64,000 bases of DNA from assembly GCF_008360935.1 (NCBI RefSeq), contig NZ_SRXO01000005.1:212098-276097 (forward strand), read 5' to 3'. The translations under genes were made by a program, and so were the position numbers. The stretch comes from Siccirubricoccus phaeus (lineage in GTDB: Bacteria > Pseudomonadota > Alphaproteobacteria > Acetobacterales > Acetobacteraceae). Of the stretch, positions 1-6,772 are shown piece by piece (position 1 is the stretch's first letter; the number at the start of each line of letters is the position of its first letter). Below the pieces are notes generated by a model. It did not search any database. It worked only from the letters and a program-made list of their open reading frames with translations, and was not told the origin of the DNA.

Positions 1-163
1 GGAAGCCCTCGGCGCGCGGCAGGTCCAGCAGCGGGCCCTCGGCGCAGAGCCCCACCACCTCATGCCCCCGCGCCCGGGCGCCGCGCATCAGCGGCAACAG
101 GAAGTGGCGGAGCGAGAAATCCACATTGGTGAGTTCGGCGATCTTCAGCGGGGGGGCGGCCAT
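1..163 (-). CDS. glycosyltransferase, N-terminal part only (runs off the left edge)
   Basis: About 54 residues are visible, beginning MAAPPLKIAELTNVDFSLRH. The opening matches the N-terminal Rossmann strand of GT4/GT-B glycosyltransferases of the kind that open with a KIAHLTTVD-like strand, followed by a helix holding FLLPLMRGARARGHEVVGLC. Such enzymes transfer sugars from nucleotide-sugars in surface polysaccharide assembly. The ATG at 163-161 follows the unknown gene ending at 182 by 18 bases, so co-transcription is likely. The catalytic C-terminal half lies outside the window, so neither donor sugar nor completeness can be judged. Confidence 0.6.
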   Translation of the reverse strand, partial: MAAPPLKIAELTNVDFSLRHFLLPLMRGARARGHEVVGLCAEGPLLDLPRAEGF

Positions 164-181
164 GGCGCCCCCCTTACGGCT

Positions 182-565
182 TCAGCCGCCCAGCAGGAAG
201 GGCGCGTAATGCGCCATCATCTGCCGGTACCAGGCGGGTGGCCCACCTTGCCGTTCCGGGTGCAAGGGCCAGCGGTCGAAGAGCTGCCGCGCGGCGGCGA
301 CATCGCCGCCCACGGCATCGCGGACGAAGTCGGCCGGGCCGCCGATGGCGATGCTGTTATCATCGTCGGAGAGCAGGGCGAAGCTGCGGTCCTCGGGGAA
401 GACCAGATTGAGTCCGCCAGTGTGGCCGAGGAGGTAGCGCCGATAGGCGTCCGGCGGAAACCGCCAGACCGCCCTGGGCGCGGGACGGCCGGGATCGACG
501 GAGGCACCAAGCACCCGGCGCTGACCGCGAGCGAGGATGGCTGCCGCGATGCGCGGGTCGATCAT
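182..565 (-). CDS. unknown small protein, possible immunity protein of the upstream toxin-like gene
   Basis: A 127-residue soluble protein, starting MIDPRIAAAILARGQRR and ending APFLLGG, with no signal peptide or membrane segment. Its ATG overlaps the stop of the upstream 80-residue gene (ATGA, 565-562), so the two are translationally coupled. I do not recognise the family. The position, directly downstream of a toxin-like gene and a second small acidic protein, is the classic place of immunity genes in polymorphic toxin loci; that is inference from context. The central segment (SFALLSDDDNSIAIGGPADF) and many aromatic residues near the C terminus are compatible with a compact binding fold. 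Confidence 0.6.
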   Translation of the reverse strand: MIDPRIAAAILARGQRRVLGASVDPGRPAPRAVWRFPPDAYRRYLLGHTGGLNLVFPEDRSFALLSDDDNSIAIGGPADFVRDAVGGDVAAARQLFDRWPLHPERQGGPPAWYRQMMAHYAPFLLGG

Positions 566-804
566 CTCTCCTCCTCGTCGCGGGGAAGAAGGAGCACGGA
601 CCAGCCATGCGCCCGCAGCCAGGTCGAGGCGAGGACCGGCAGTTCGGTGCCTTTCGCGCGGTCCGGCAGCGGCTCGACCATTGCCCAGGCCAGCTCCTGG
701 AGGCGTCGCTGCAACGCGGCGTCCCCGGCGCGTTCGAAGCTGGCCGCATCGAGATACTCAGCGATGGCGAGGCTGGGCGGATCGGCACGATCTTGCGTTG
801 TCAT
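562..804 (-). CDS. unknown 80-residue protein in the toxin-like cassette
   Basis: Starts MTTQDRADPPSLAIAEYLDA and ends SVLLLPRDEEER. It is mostly predicted helix with an acidic C terminus. It begins 18 bases after the stop of the toxin-like gene and its stop overlaps the next start by four bases, so the three read as one transcription unit. No family recognised. It could be an immunity protein or a small partner of the 127-residue protein. Codon positions look normal for this genome (G/C-rich third positions in this frame), which supports it being real. Confidence 0.55.
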   Translation of the reverse strand: MTTQDRADPPSLAIAEYLDAASFERAGDAALQRRLQELAWAMVEPLPDRAKGTELPVLASTWLRAHGWSVLLLPRDEEER

Positions 805-821
805 GGCAGTCTCCGGATCGA

Positions 822-1538
822 TCAGTAGCGGAGCTTGAAGATGATGCCCCTTGAGTCCGAACGGTGCTCAAGGGTCATTCCGTTGTCGCGGCTCGTGCGC
901 AGGATGATTCGCGTTCCGTCCGGCAGGTTGCCAACCGTTACGCCATCGCTGTTGGTCCGGATATTGGTGGGACCCAATGCCTGAAAATCGGCTTGACGCT
1001 GTTCAGCGCCGCCCTCGCGGAACTTCACCCTGTTATTCCAATCCGGCACGCGTTGGGCGGCGGAACGGAGCCGTCCGGTGTCGATGGCGAAGGCAGCAAC
1101 GGCCTCGGCGCCGCGGGCAATGACTGCGGCGGCGATTGCGGCGGCGCCCCGCTCCGTATCGGGCTGCCACCGCCGAGCACGGGCTCCGGCCGCTGCCCCA
1201 GCCGCAAGGGCTCGCCGTTTGGCCCGACTTTTTGTGCCGCGGCGAGGCGGGTCGGTCCCGTCTGATCGCCCTCGAGCCCTGCCTCGTCGCCCTGACGCGC
1301 CGGGGCATGGCGGGTGTGGGCGCCGACATGCTCGGTATGCCCGTCGCGGGTTCGGGTATAGGCCCGGACGAAGACCATCCCCCCGGCCTTCGGCCGGAGC
1401 ATCGCCGCCGTACATCGCCTGGAATCCGCGCGTCACCCAGGCGCTGAAGGCCGACCGCTCCGGGTTGCCCTGCTGCCAGTAGCGCGGATCTCCGACAGCG
1501 TTCCGTAGATCATTCGGTGTCGATATGACCAAGGCCAT
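822..1538 (-). pseudogene. toxin-like gene with two compensating frameshifts
   Basis: The start ATG at 1538-1536 has a strong ribosome site (AGGAGG, about 8 bases upstream). The first ~53 residues (MALVISTPNDLRNAVGDPRY, then on to AMYGGDAPAEG) and the last ~115 residues (from WQPDTERGAAA to IIFKLRY) are in one frame. Between about 1378 and 1170 that frame gives an arginine/proline-rich string typical of a wrong frame, while the adjacent frame reads sensibly (MVFVRAYTRTRDGHTEHVGA, then KVGPNGEPLRLGQRPEPVLG). The first shift falls at a run of six C at 1379-1384, the second near 1160-1180; one is +1, the other -1, so the end is back in frame. The C-terminal region with GNLPDGTRIILRTS resembles C-terminal toxin domains of polymorphic toxins (inference). 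Either two assembly errors or a genuine double mutation. Confidence 0.55.
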
Positions 1539-1549
1539 CGGCGGCACCT

Positions 1550-1600
1550 CCTGGCCAGCCCGATAGCCGTTTGAATGGAAATAGTAAGGATTATATTCCT
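1550..1600 (-). promoter_or_regulatory. ribosome site and possible -10 box of the toxin-like cassette
   Basis: On the minus strand a TATAAT hexamer lies at 1595-1590 in an AT-rich patch unusual for this genome, and an AGGAGG ribosome site at 1555-1550 precedes the ATG at 1538. No convincing -35 box is seen 16-18 bases upstream. The rest of 1600-1717, up to the stop of the heparinase-like gene, holds nothing I recognise. Confidence 0.4.
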
Positions 1601-1717
1601 ATATCGCCTGCCAGGGGTCCGGGTTATAGGTCAATCTTCCGAAAATGCCGAACGCAAGCGCTCCTGCGCAGCCTCGCCGCCAGCGGGAACCTTTCGCTAT
1701 GACCGGTTCCCCGCCGT

Positions 1718-3370
1718 TCAGCCCGTCGGCGCCTCGCCCGCCCCCACCCGGCTGATCGCCCATTGGATGGTGTCCTCCCCGGCCTCGGCCTGGAGCAGGA
1801 TCTGGCTGGTGCGCCGCGCCTCGGCGCCAAGATGCACGCTGTCCTCGATCCCGACCCGCGCCCCCTTCGCGCGCAGCCGCCAGCCCTGGCCGGAGGGCAG
1901 GCGCAGCAGCACCGCGCTCTCATCCTGCTGCAGGCTGGCGACCACCGCCGGGTGCAGGTGGAAGCGCAGCACGAAGCCGGGCAGCGGCGCGCCGCCCTCG
2001 CTCACCTCCAGCGTGTCCTCGCCGCGCAGATCGTCGCCCGTTTCGGCCAGGTACAGCCGTCGGCGATGCAGCGCGCCGAAGGGCTTGCGCCAGCCATCAT
2101 GGCTGGCCTCCAGCCATTGCGCGCCATTCGCCTCATGCCGGTCGGCCTCGACGCGCTCCGGCCGGCGGCCGAGCCCTTCCTCGCGCAGTTCGCTGCTGTT
2201 GGTATCGGCCAGCACCAGGGTGGAATGCGCGGCGGAGGCGCGCAGCGCGTCGCGCCATTCGCTCTCGGCCGCCGGCGCCGCGCCGCAATTCACCACCAGC
2301 CGGTCGCGCCCCACCGACATCTCGAAGGCCAGCGTCCCGGCATGGCTGGTGCGGTCGGCGCCGCGCGGCAGGCCGGAGGGGCCGTCCTTGGCGCGGCCGG
2401 GCGGCGGCGGCCCGGCATCGGCGATGACGACGGTGCGCCCGGCCTGCAAGCGGTGGAACCCCGTCTCCTCCAGCAGCAGCGGCGCCCGGCCGCGCGCCTG
2501 GCCCTGGGTCAGGACGAGATCGACCAGCGCCGCCCCGTCCTCCCGCGTGCCGTTGAAATGGGCGAGGCCGCCATCGCCATGGCGGAACAGGCGCAGCGCC
2601 TGGCCGGCGCGCTCCAGCACCGTGGCCAGCAAAGGCGGCGCGTTGATACCCGCGCCGTGCAGCAGGTTGCGGATCTCGATCAGATCCTGCAGCGCCAGCA
2701 GGAGCTGCGCCGGGGAGCGTTCGACATGCCCGCCATCGGGGTGGAATTGCCGCTCCAGCTCGCCCGGCAGGAAGCGCAGGGCGCGCTGCATCCAGGATTC
2801 TTCCTCCAGCGCCACGGCGGCGGCGATGGCGCCCTTCAGCGTGACCAGGGCACCGCGATGCATCGCCTCGGCGGGCAAGGCGGCGACCACGCCGCGGGCA
2901 TCCTGGGCGAGGCGGACCAGCAGCTTGCGGCGGAAGCCGTCCTCCGCCGTGTTGGCGAAGAAATCCCAATGGCCGAGCCAGGCGGAAACCCGCGCCGCCG
3001 CCACTTCCGGCGCCTGGGCCAGCGGCTCCTGCGCGCCGCGCAGCAGCCAATCCTCCGCCAGGTCGCGGGCGCGCATCCGGGCCGGGTCGGTGCCGAGGGC
3101 GCGCAGATCCCGCAGCCAGGCGAAGCCATGCGCCGCCGCCCGCCAGATGACGGGGCCGGAAGCCGCGTCCCAGCCCTCCGCCGGGTCGCCGGAGACCGGG
3201 TCCAGCCGCCGCGTGGTGCCGAGCCATTCGAATTCGCCGCGCAGCAGCTTGGCGCCGCGCGCGGCATCGCCGGGCCAGAGGTCGCGGAAGGCCCGCGCCG
3301 GGGCGTCCGGCACCTTCACCGGCTTGAGGCCGGAGAGGAATCGCCTGGTGCCGCGCAGCAGGTCCCGCAT
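1718..3370 (-). CDS. heparinase II/III family protein
   Basis: A 550-residue protein starting [20 protein letters not shown]. The N-terminal two thirds have the alpha-helical toroid pattern of heparinase II/III proteins (tryptophan-rich, with ELERQFHPDGGHVERSPAQ around the middle), and the C-terminal part has the beta-sandwich signature (RTSHAGTLAFEMS, then RLVVNCGAAP). Family members are polysaccharide lyases for uronic-acid polymers. In alphaproteobacteria this uncharacterised clade sits beside rpe, as here, so its substrate is unknown. No clear signal peptide is seen. Its ATG shares one base with the rpe stop (TGATG at 3372-3368), which indicates coupled translation and fixes this start, although the frame stays open far upstream through rpe. 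Confidence 0.85.
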   Translation of the reverse strand: MRDLLRGTRRFLSGLKPVKVPDAPARAFRDLWPGDAARGAKLLRGEFEWLGTTRRLDPVSGDPAEGWDAASGPVIWRAAAHGFAWLRDLRALGTDPARMRARDLAEDWLLRGAQEPLAQAPEVAAARVSAWLGHWDFFANTAEDGFRRKLLVRLAQDARGVVAALPAEAMHRGALVTLKGAIAAAVALEEESWMQRALRFLPGELERQFHPDGGHVERSPAQLLLALQDLIEIRNLLHGAGINAPPLLATVLERAGQALRLFRHGDGGLAHFNGTREDGAALVDLVLTQGQARGRAPLLLEETGFHRLQAGRTVVIADAGPPPPGRAKDGPSGLPRGADRTSHAGTLAFEMSVGRDRLVVNCGAAPAAESEWRDALRASAAHSTLVLADTNSSELREEGLGRRPERVEADRHEANGAQWLEASHDGWRKPFGALHRRRLYLAETGDDLRGEDTLEVSEGGAPLPGFVLRFHLHPAVVASLQQDESAVLLRLPSGQGWRLRAKGARVGIEDSVHLGAEARRTSQILLQAEAGEDTIQWAISRVGAGEAPTG

Positions 3371-4203
3371 CAGCCCTGCCCCCGCGTCGCGCCGGCAGGC
3401 GCGCTGTCGCGCTGCGCGGCAGGCGCGCTGCCGCGCGATCCGGCAGGTGCGCCGCCGCGCATTTCTGCGGCTGCACCTTCGCGCCTTCCTGCCGGTGCGC
3501 CTTCGCGTATTTTTGCGGGTGCGCCTTCGCGCATTTTTGCGGGTGCGCCTTCGCGCAACGCGGCAATCGCGGCGGCATAATCCGGCTTGCCGAACACCGC
3601 GGTGCCGGCGACCAGCACATCGGCGCCCGCCTCGATGCAGCGCGGCGCGGTCTCGGCGGTGACGCCGCCATCCACCTGCAGCGCGATCTCCCGCCCCGAA
3701 GCCTCGATCATCGCCCGCAGCGTGGCGATCTTGGCGAGCTGGGAGGGCAGGAAGGCCTGGCCGCCAAACCCCGGATTCACCGACATGACGAGGATGAGGT
3801 CGGTGAGGTCCAGCACGTTCTCCACCGCGCTGACCGGCGTCGCCGGATTCAGCACCACGCCCGCCTGCTTGCCCAGCGCCCGGATGGATTGCAGCGAACG
3901 GTGCAGATGCGGCCCGGCTTCCGGATGCAGGCTGATGATGTCGGCGCCGGCCTCGGCGAAGGCGGGGATGTAGGGGTCGGCCGGGCTGATCATCAGATGG
4001 ACGTCGAAAGGGATGGCGGCGTGCTGGCGCAGCGCCTTCACCACCACCGGGCCGAAGCTGATATTGGGAACGAAATGGCCGTCCATGATGTCGAGATGCA
4101 GCCAATCCGCGCCGGCGGCGGCGACGGCGCGGGCTTCCTCGCCGAGGCGGGCGAAATCGGCGGCGAGCAGCGAAGAGGCGATGCGAACGGGGCGGGGGGC
4201 CAT
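3370..4203 (-). CDS. rpe: ribulose-phosphate 3-epimerase with a repetitive C-terminal tail
   Basis: Interconverts ribulose 5-phosphate and xylulose 5-phosphate in the pentose phosphate pathway. All family motifs are present: SLLAADF (about 11-17), the metal-binding stretch [13 protein letters not shown] (35-47), [17 protein letters not shown] and VDGGV. The core ends near residue 214, the normal length. It is followed by residues 215-270, seven eight-residue repeats of the type [24 protein letters not shown], then a short end. The tail is encoded by an exact 24 bp tandem array and is not part of any Rpe fold I know. The start ATG at 4203 gives the usual short lead before the first strand. The stop overlaps the heparinase-like start. 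Confidence 0.95.
   Translation of the reverse strand: MAPRPVRIASSLLAADFARLGEEARAVAAAGADWLHLDIMDGHFVPNISFGPVVVKALRQHAAIPFDVHLMISPADPYIPAFAEAGADIISLHPEAGPHLHRSLQSIRALGKQAGVVLNPATPVSAVENVLDLTDLILVMSVNPGFGGQAFLPSQLAKIATLRAMIEASGREIALQVDGGVTAETAPRCIEAGADVLVAGTAVFGKPDYAAAIAALREGAPAKMREGAPAKIREGAPAGRREGAAAEMRGGAPAGSRGSAPAAQRDSAPAGATRGQG
3394..3561 (-). repeat. seven 24 bp tandem repeats inside the 3' end of rpe
   Basis: Seven consecutive 24 bp units (boundaries 3394, 3418, 3442, 3466, 3490, 3514, 3538) with no length variation, so the reading frame is kept. Units nearest the catalytic core (3490-3561) are almost identical; those nearest the stop have diverged most, suggesting successive duplication from the core side. 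They encode alternating charged and Ala/Pro-rich octapeptides. Confidence 0.95.
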
Positions 4204-4302
4204 GCGGATGGGTTTAGCGGCCGGGGGAGAGGCGGGGCAAGGCGGGCGGGCGGAGTCGCTGGCGCTTGCTCCGGCGGGGCCTCTTGCCGGTGGCGGCGCG
4301 TC

Positions 4303-4848
4303 TCAATCGGCGATGCCGGCATTGTAGCCCGGCACCCAACCATAGGCAGGCGGGAAGGGCGCGGCGGGCGGCACGCCGCCCAGCTTGCGCACCAGGTAAT
4401 AGGCGAAGCTGTTGCTGTTCACCCCGTTGATGTTGAGTTCCGGCACCGGGGTGTAGGGCAGGCGGCCCGCCGTCACCTCTCGCGCCACTGCCTGGGCGCG
4501 GGCGATCAGGCGCGGGCAATTGTCATAGAGCGTGCCGCCATCCTGCAGGATGTGGCCGGGCTTCAGCGGTTCCCGCGCCAGATCCCGCTGGCGGCCGAGC
4601 AGGACGCCCCAGCCGGGGGCGCGGCCGGAGGGGTTGCCCTCGAAGGCGGCGCCGCGCGGGCCGCCGAGGATGACGATCGCATGGTAGTAATTGCCGGCGC
4701 CGATGACGTTGTGGATGCCGAGATGCTCGAAAGCGACGTCGTAACGGCAGGTGCCGCTCGGCCGTTCCCGCGGCACCATCTGGGCCAGGGTCGGGCCCGG
4801 CGCCGGGGTGGCGAGGAGGAGCGGGAGCAGAAGCAGGGCTGCGCGCAT
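4303..4848 (-). CDS. secreted protein of unknown function
   Basis: A 181-residue protein with a clear signal peptide (MRAALLLLPLLLATPAPGPT then LAQ, cleavage near residue 22-24). The mature part contains GTCRYDVAFEHLGIHNVIG, a glycine-rich VILGGPRGAAFEGNPSGR, a second cysteine in LYDNCPRLI, and INGVNSNSFAYYLVRKLGG near the end. Two cysteines could form a disulfide in the periplasm. The NSNSF segment and the layout recall small NlpC/CHAP-like or transglutaminase-like folds, but no catalytic Cys/His pair is obvious, so I assign no function. It lies between rpe and a glycosyltransferase gene, all on the minus strand, about 80 bases after the latter. Confidence 0.65.
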   Translation of the reverse strand: MRAALLLLPLLLATPAPGPTLAQMVPRERPSGTCRYDVAFEHLGIHNVIGAGNYYHAIVILGGPRGAAFEGNPSGRAPGWGVLLGRQRDLAREPLKPGHILQDGGTLYDNCPRLIARAQAVAREVTAGRLPYTPVPELNINGVNSNSFAYYLVRKLGGVPPAAPFPPAYGWVPGYNAGIAD

Positions 4849-4928
4849 GCGGGCGGCCTCGGCCGGGTGGAACGGGGGTGGAATTTTCCGCCTGCGGGGC
4901 GTCGCGGTAAAGCCCGCAGGGGTGCGGT

Positions 4929-6128
4929 TCACGGGGGCGTGAGAGGGGCTGGGGGACGTGCCGGGCCTGTCTCCGCCGCCGGCTCGGGCGCGATGCGGGT
5001 GACGTCGCCCGCCGCATCCAGCGCGTAGTGCCGCCCGGCCCAGGCGATCTCCCGCCCCCGGGCGCTGCCCAGCCAGGCCGCCAGGTGCAGCAGCGCGGCG
5101 GGCGGGGCCAACCAGGGCTGCCATGCCGGCACGCGCGCGGCGGCCGCCGGCGGCAGCACCAGGGCGGCGAGACGCCGGCGCAGCCAGCCCCGCCCGGCCT
5201 GCAGCCCCAGCGCCACCGGGAAAGCGGCCCAATGGCCGCCCAGCAGCGCCGCCCCCACCCCCAGCACCGGCAGCCAGGCCGCCAGCCCGGCCAGCGCCCA
5301 GGCCCAGGGCAGATGCAGCCGCAGCAGGCGGTACTGCCTGATGCCGAAGGCCAGGCTGGTCGCGGCATCGCCCGAGACCTCGCCCGGCGGGCGGACCATC
5401 AGCGGGGCGTAGATCACCATGCCCAGCCGCCGCGCGGCCCGGGTCAGCGTCAGATCGTCCGAGAGCGCCCGGTCCCAGAGGCGGGGCAGGTCCAGCCGCG
5501 CCAGGGCGTCCGCCCGGATCGCCGTGGCCCCGCCCCAGCAGAGGTTGCAGGCGGCGCAGCGGGGCAGGGCGCCGATGCAGGCCTCGATCAGCGCCAGGCT
5601 TTGCGCCGCCCAGCCGGCGATCCATCCGCTGCTGGGGGCCGCCAGGGTCCAGCGATAGCCGGAGGCGATCTCCGCCTGCCCCGTCAGCACCGGCCGCAGC
5701 AGGGCGCGCAGCATGCCGGGCGGGGGGGCGGTGTCCGCGTCCAGCGTCACCAGCGCCGCATCCTCCGGCCGCAGGGCGGGCAGGGCGGCGAGCAGGTTCT
5801 GCACCTTCTGGCCGCGCTGCCCGGCCGGGCCGGCGACGACCAACCGGCTGCGCCCCGGCAGGGCGGCGCGCAGCAGGGGCACGGCCGGGTCGGCCTCCGA
5901 TTCCACGGCGAAGGCCACGCGGAAGCCCGGCCAATCCTGCGCCGCCAGCCCTTCCAGGAAGCGTGGCAGCCCCACCGCCCCGCGCACCGGCACCACCACC
6001 AGCACGGGCGGCTCGGTCGCTGGCTGGGGCTGGGGGCGGCGCAGCAGGTACAGGGTCCAGGCGCAGCCCAGCAGGGCCAGCACGCCGCCGGCCAGCCAGC
6101 AAGCGACCAGGAACGCGCTCATTGCCAT
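4929..6128 (-). CDS. membrane-anchored GT2/GT21-like glycosyltransferase
   Basis: A 399-residue protein. An N-terminal membrane anchor (SAFLVACWLAGGVLALLGCA) is followed by a GT-A domain: PPVLVVVPVRG (first strand), ESEADPA, LDADTAPPPGML (DxD-type), LCWGGATAIR, and SDDLTLTRAARRLG, then RQYRLLRLHLPWAW where ceramide glucosyltransferase-like enzymes carry their (Q/R)xxRW-type motif. Two or more hydrophobic segments close the protein. This is the arrangement of the ceramide-glucosyltransferase-like family, which includes the hopanoid enzyme HpnI; no hopanoid gene is adjacent, so the acceptor is left open. Two in-frame ATGs at 6128 and 6122 are equally usable. The upstream region is the tandem repeat array. 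Confidence 0.8.
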   Translation of the reverse strand: MAMSAFLVACWLAGGVLALLGCAWTLYLLRRPQPQPATEPPVLVVVPVRGAVGLPRFLEGLAAQDWPGFRVAFAVESEADPAVPLLRAALPGRSRLVVAGPAGQRGQKVQNLLAALPALRPEDAALVTLDADTAPPPGMLRALLRPVLTGQAEIASGYRWTLAAPSSGWIAGWAAQSLALIEACIGALPRCAACNLCWGGATAIRADALARLDLPRLWDRALSDDLTLTRAARRLGMVIYAPLMVRPPGEVSGDAATSLAFGIRQYRLLRLHLPWAWALAGLAAWLPVLGVGAALLGGHWAAFPVALGLQAGRGWLRRRLAALVLPPAAAARVPAWQPWLAPPAALLHLAAWLGSARGREIAWAGRHYALDAAGDVTRIAPEPAAETGPARPPAPLTPP

Positions 6129-6219
6129 GCCGGGCAGAGTGCCGTCCCGCCGCGCCCTTGCCCAGGGGCGAGCGGTGTTGCCGGACAACTCGGCGGGCGG
6201 GGTGCCGGACGAGGCGCCG

Positions 6220-6600
6220 ACCAGGACGGGGGCGGGGTGCCGGATGGGATGCCGACCGGGAAGTGGGCGGGCGTCGGACGGGGCGTCCACCAGGAGGCGG
6301 CAGGGTGCCGACCAGGATGGTGGGGCGGGGCGCCGGACGGGGCGCCGGGCCAGGAGGCGGCAGGTGCCGACCAGGATGGTGGGCGGGGCGCCGACGGGGC
6401 GCCGGCCAGGAGGCGGCAGGTGCCGACCAGGATGGTGGGCGGGGCGCCGGACGGGGTGCCGGCCAGGAGGCGGCAGGGTGCCGACCAGGATGGTGGGCGG
6501 GCGCCGGACGGGGTGCCGGCCAGGAGGCGGCAGGGTGCCGACCAGGATGGTGGGCAGGGCGCCGACCGATGCCGGTCCGGAGGCCGACCAAGGCGGCGGA
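6220..6600. repeat. imperfect 56-59 bp tandem repeat array between divergent genes
   Basis: Five near-identical units start at 6311, 6370, 6426, 6484 and 6541 (counting from ACCAGGATGGTGGGC), with spacings of 59, 56, 58 and 57 bases. A degraded flank reaches back to about 6200 (ACCAGGACGG at 6220). Length differences come from single-base changes in G runs and so break any reading frame. The array fills the space between the glycosyltransferase gene (minus, starting 6128) and dihydropyrimidinase (plus, starting 6773). Open frames run through it only because the sequence lacks stop triplets. From 6600 to 6772 the sequence is equally G/C-rich, with no gene seen. Confidence 0.9.
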
Positions 6601-6772
6601 GGGGCCGGGTGGCGTGCCGACCAGGGCCGCGGGCGGATGCAGGACGAAGCGCAGACCAAGGCGCGGCCGGGGCGCCGGCGCGCCGCCCAGGGGCGGGCAA
6701 GGGCGGGGAAGCGGCTTGGCGCCCGCGGCGCGCGGGTTGCATCATCCGCGGCGCAAAGCGGGGAAGGCAGCC

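Noticed and set aside
1575..3662. 695-residue plus-strand open frame opposite the heparinase-like gene and rpe
   Set aside because: Low-complexity Arg/Ser/Pro composition, antisense to two well-supported genes; open only because GC-rich sequence lacks stops.
4929..6128. Naming the glycosyltransferase HpnI
   Set aside because: The fold and motifs agree with the GT21-like family, but no hopanoid gene is adjacent and the RQxxRW motif differs.
6220..6600. CRISPR array
   Set aside because: Units are contiguous copies of 56-59 bases with no short repeat/unique spacer alternation, and no cas gene is present.
5963..6772. Extension of the dihydropyrimidinase frame upstream through the tandem repeat
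   Set aside because: Repeat units change length by one to three bases, so no frame is maintained; the family N-terminus and ribosome site place the start at 6773.
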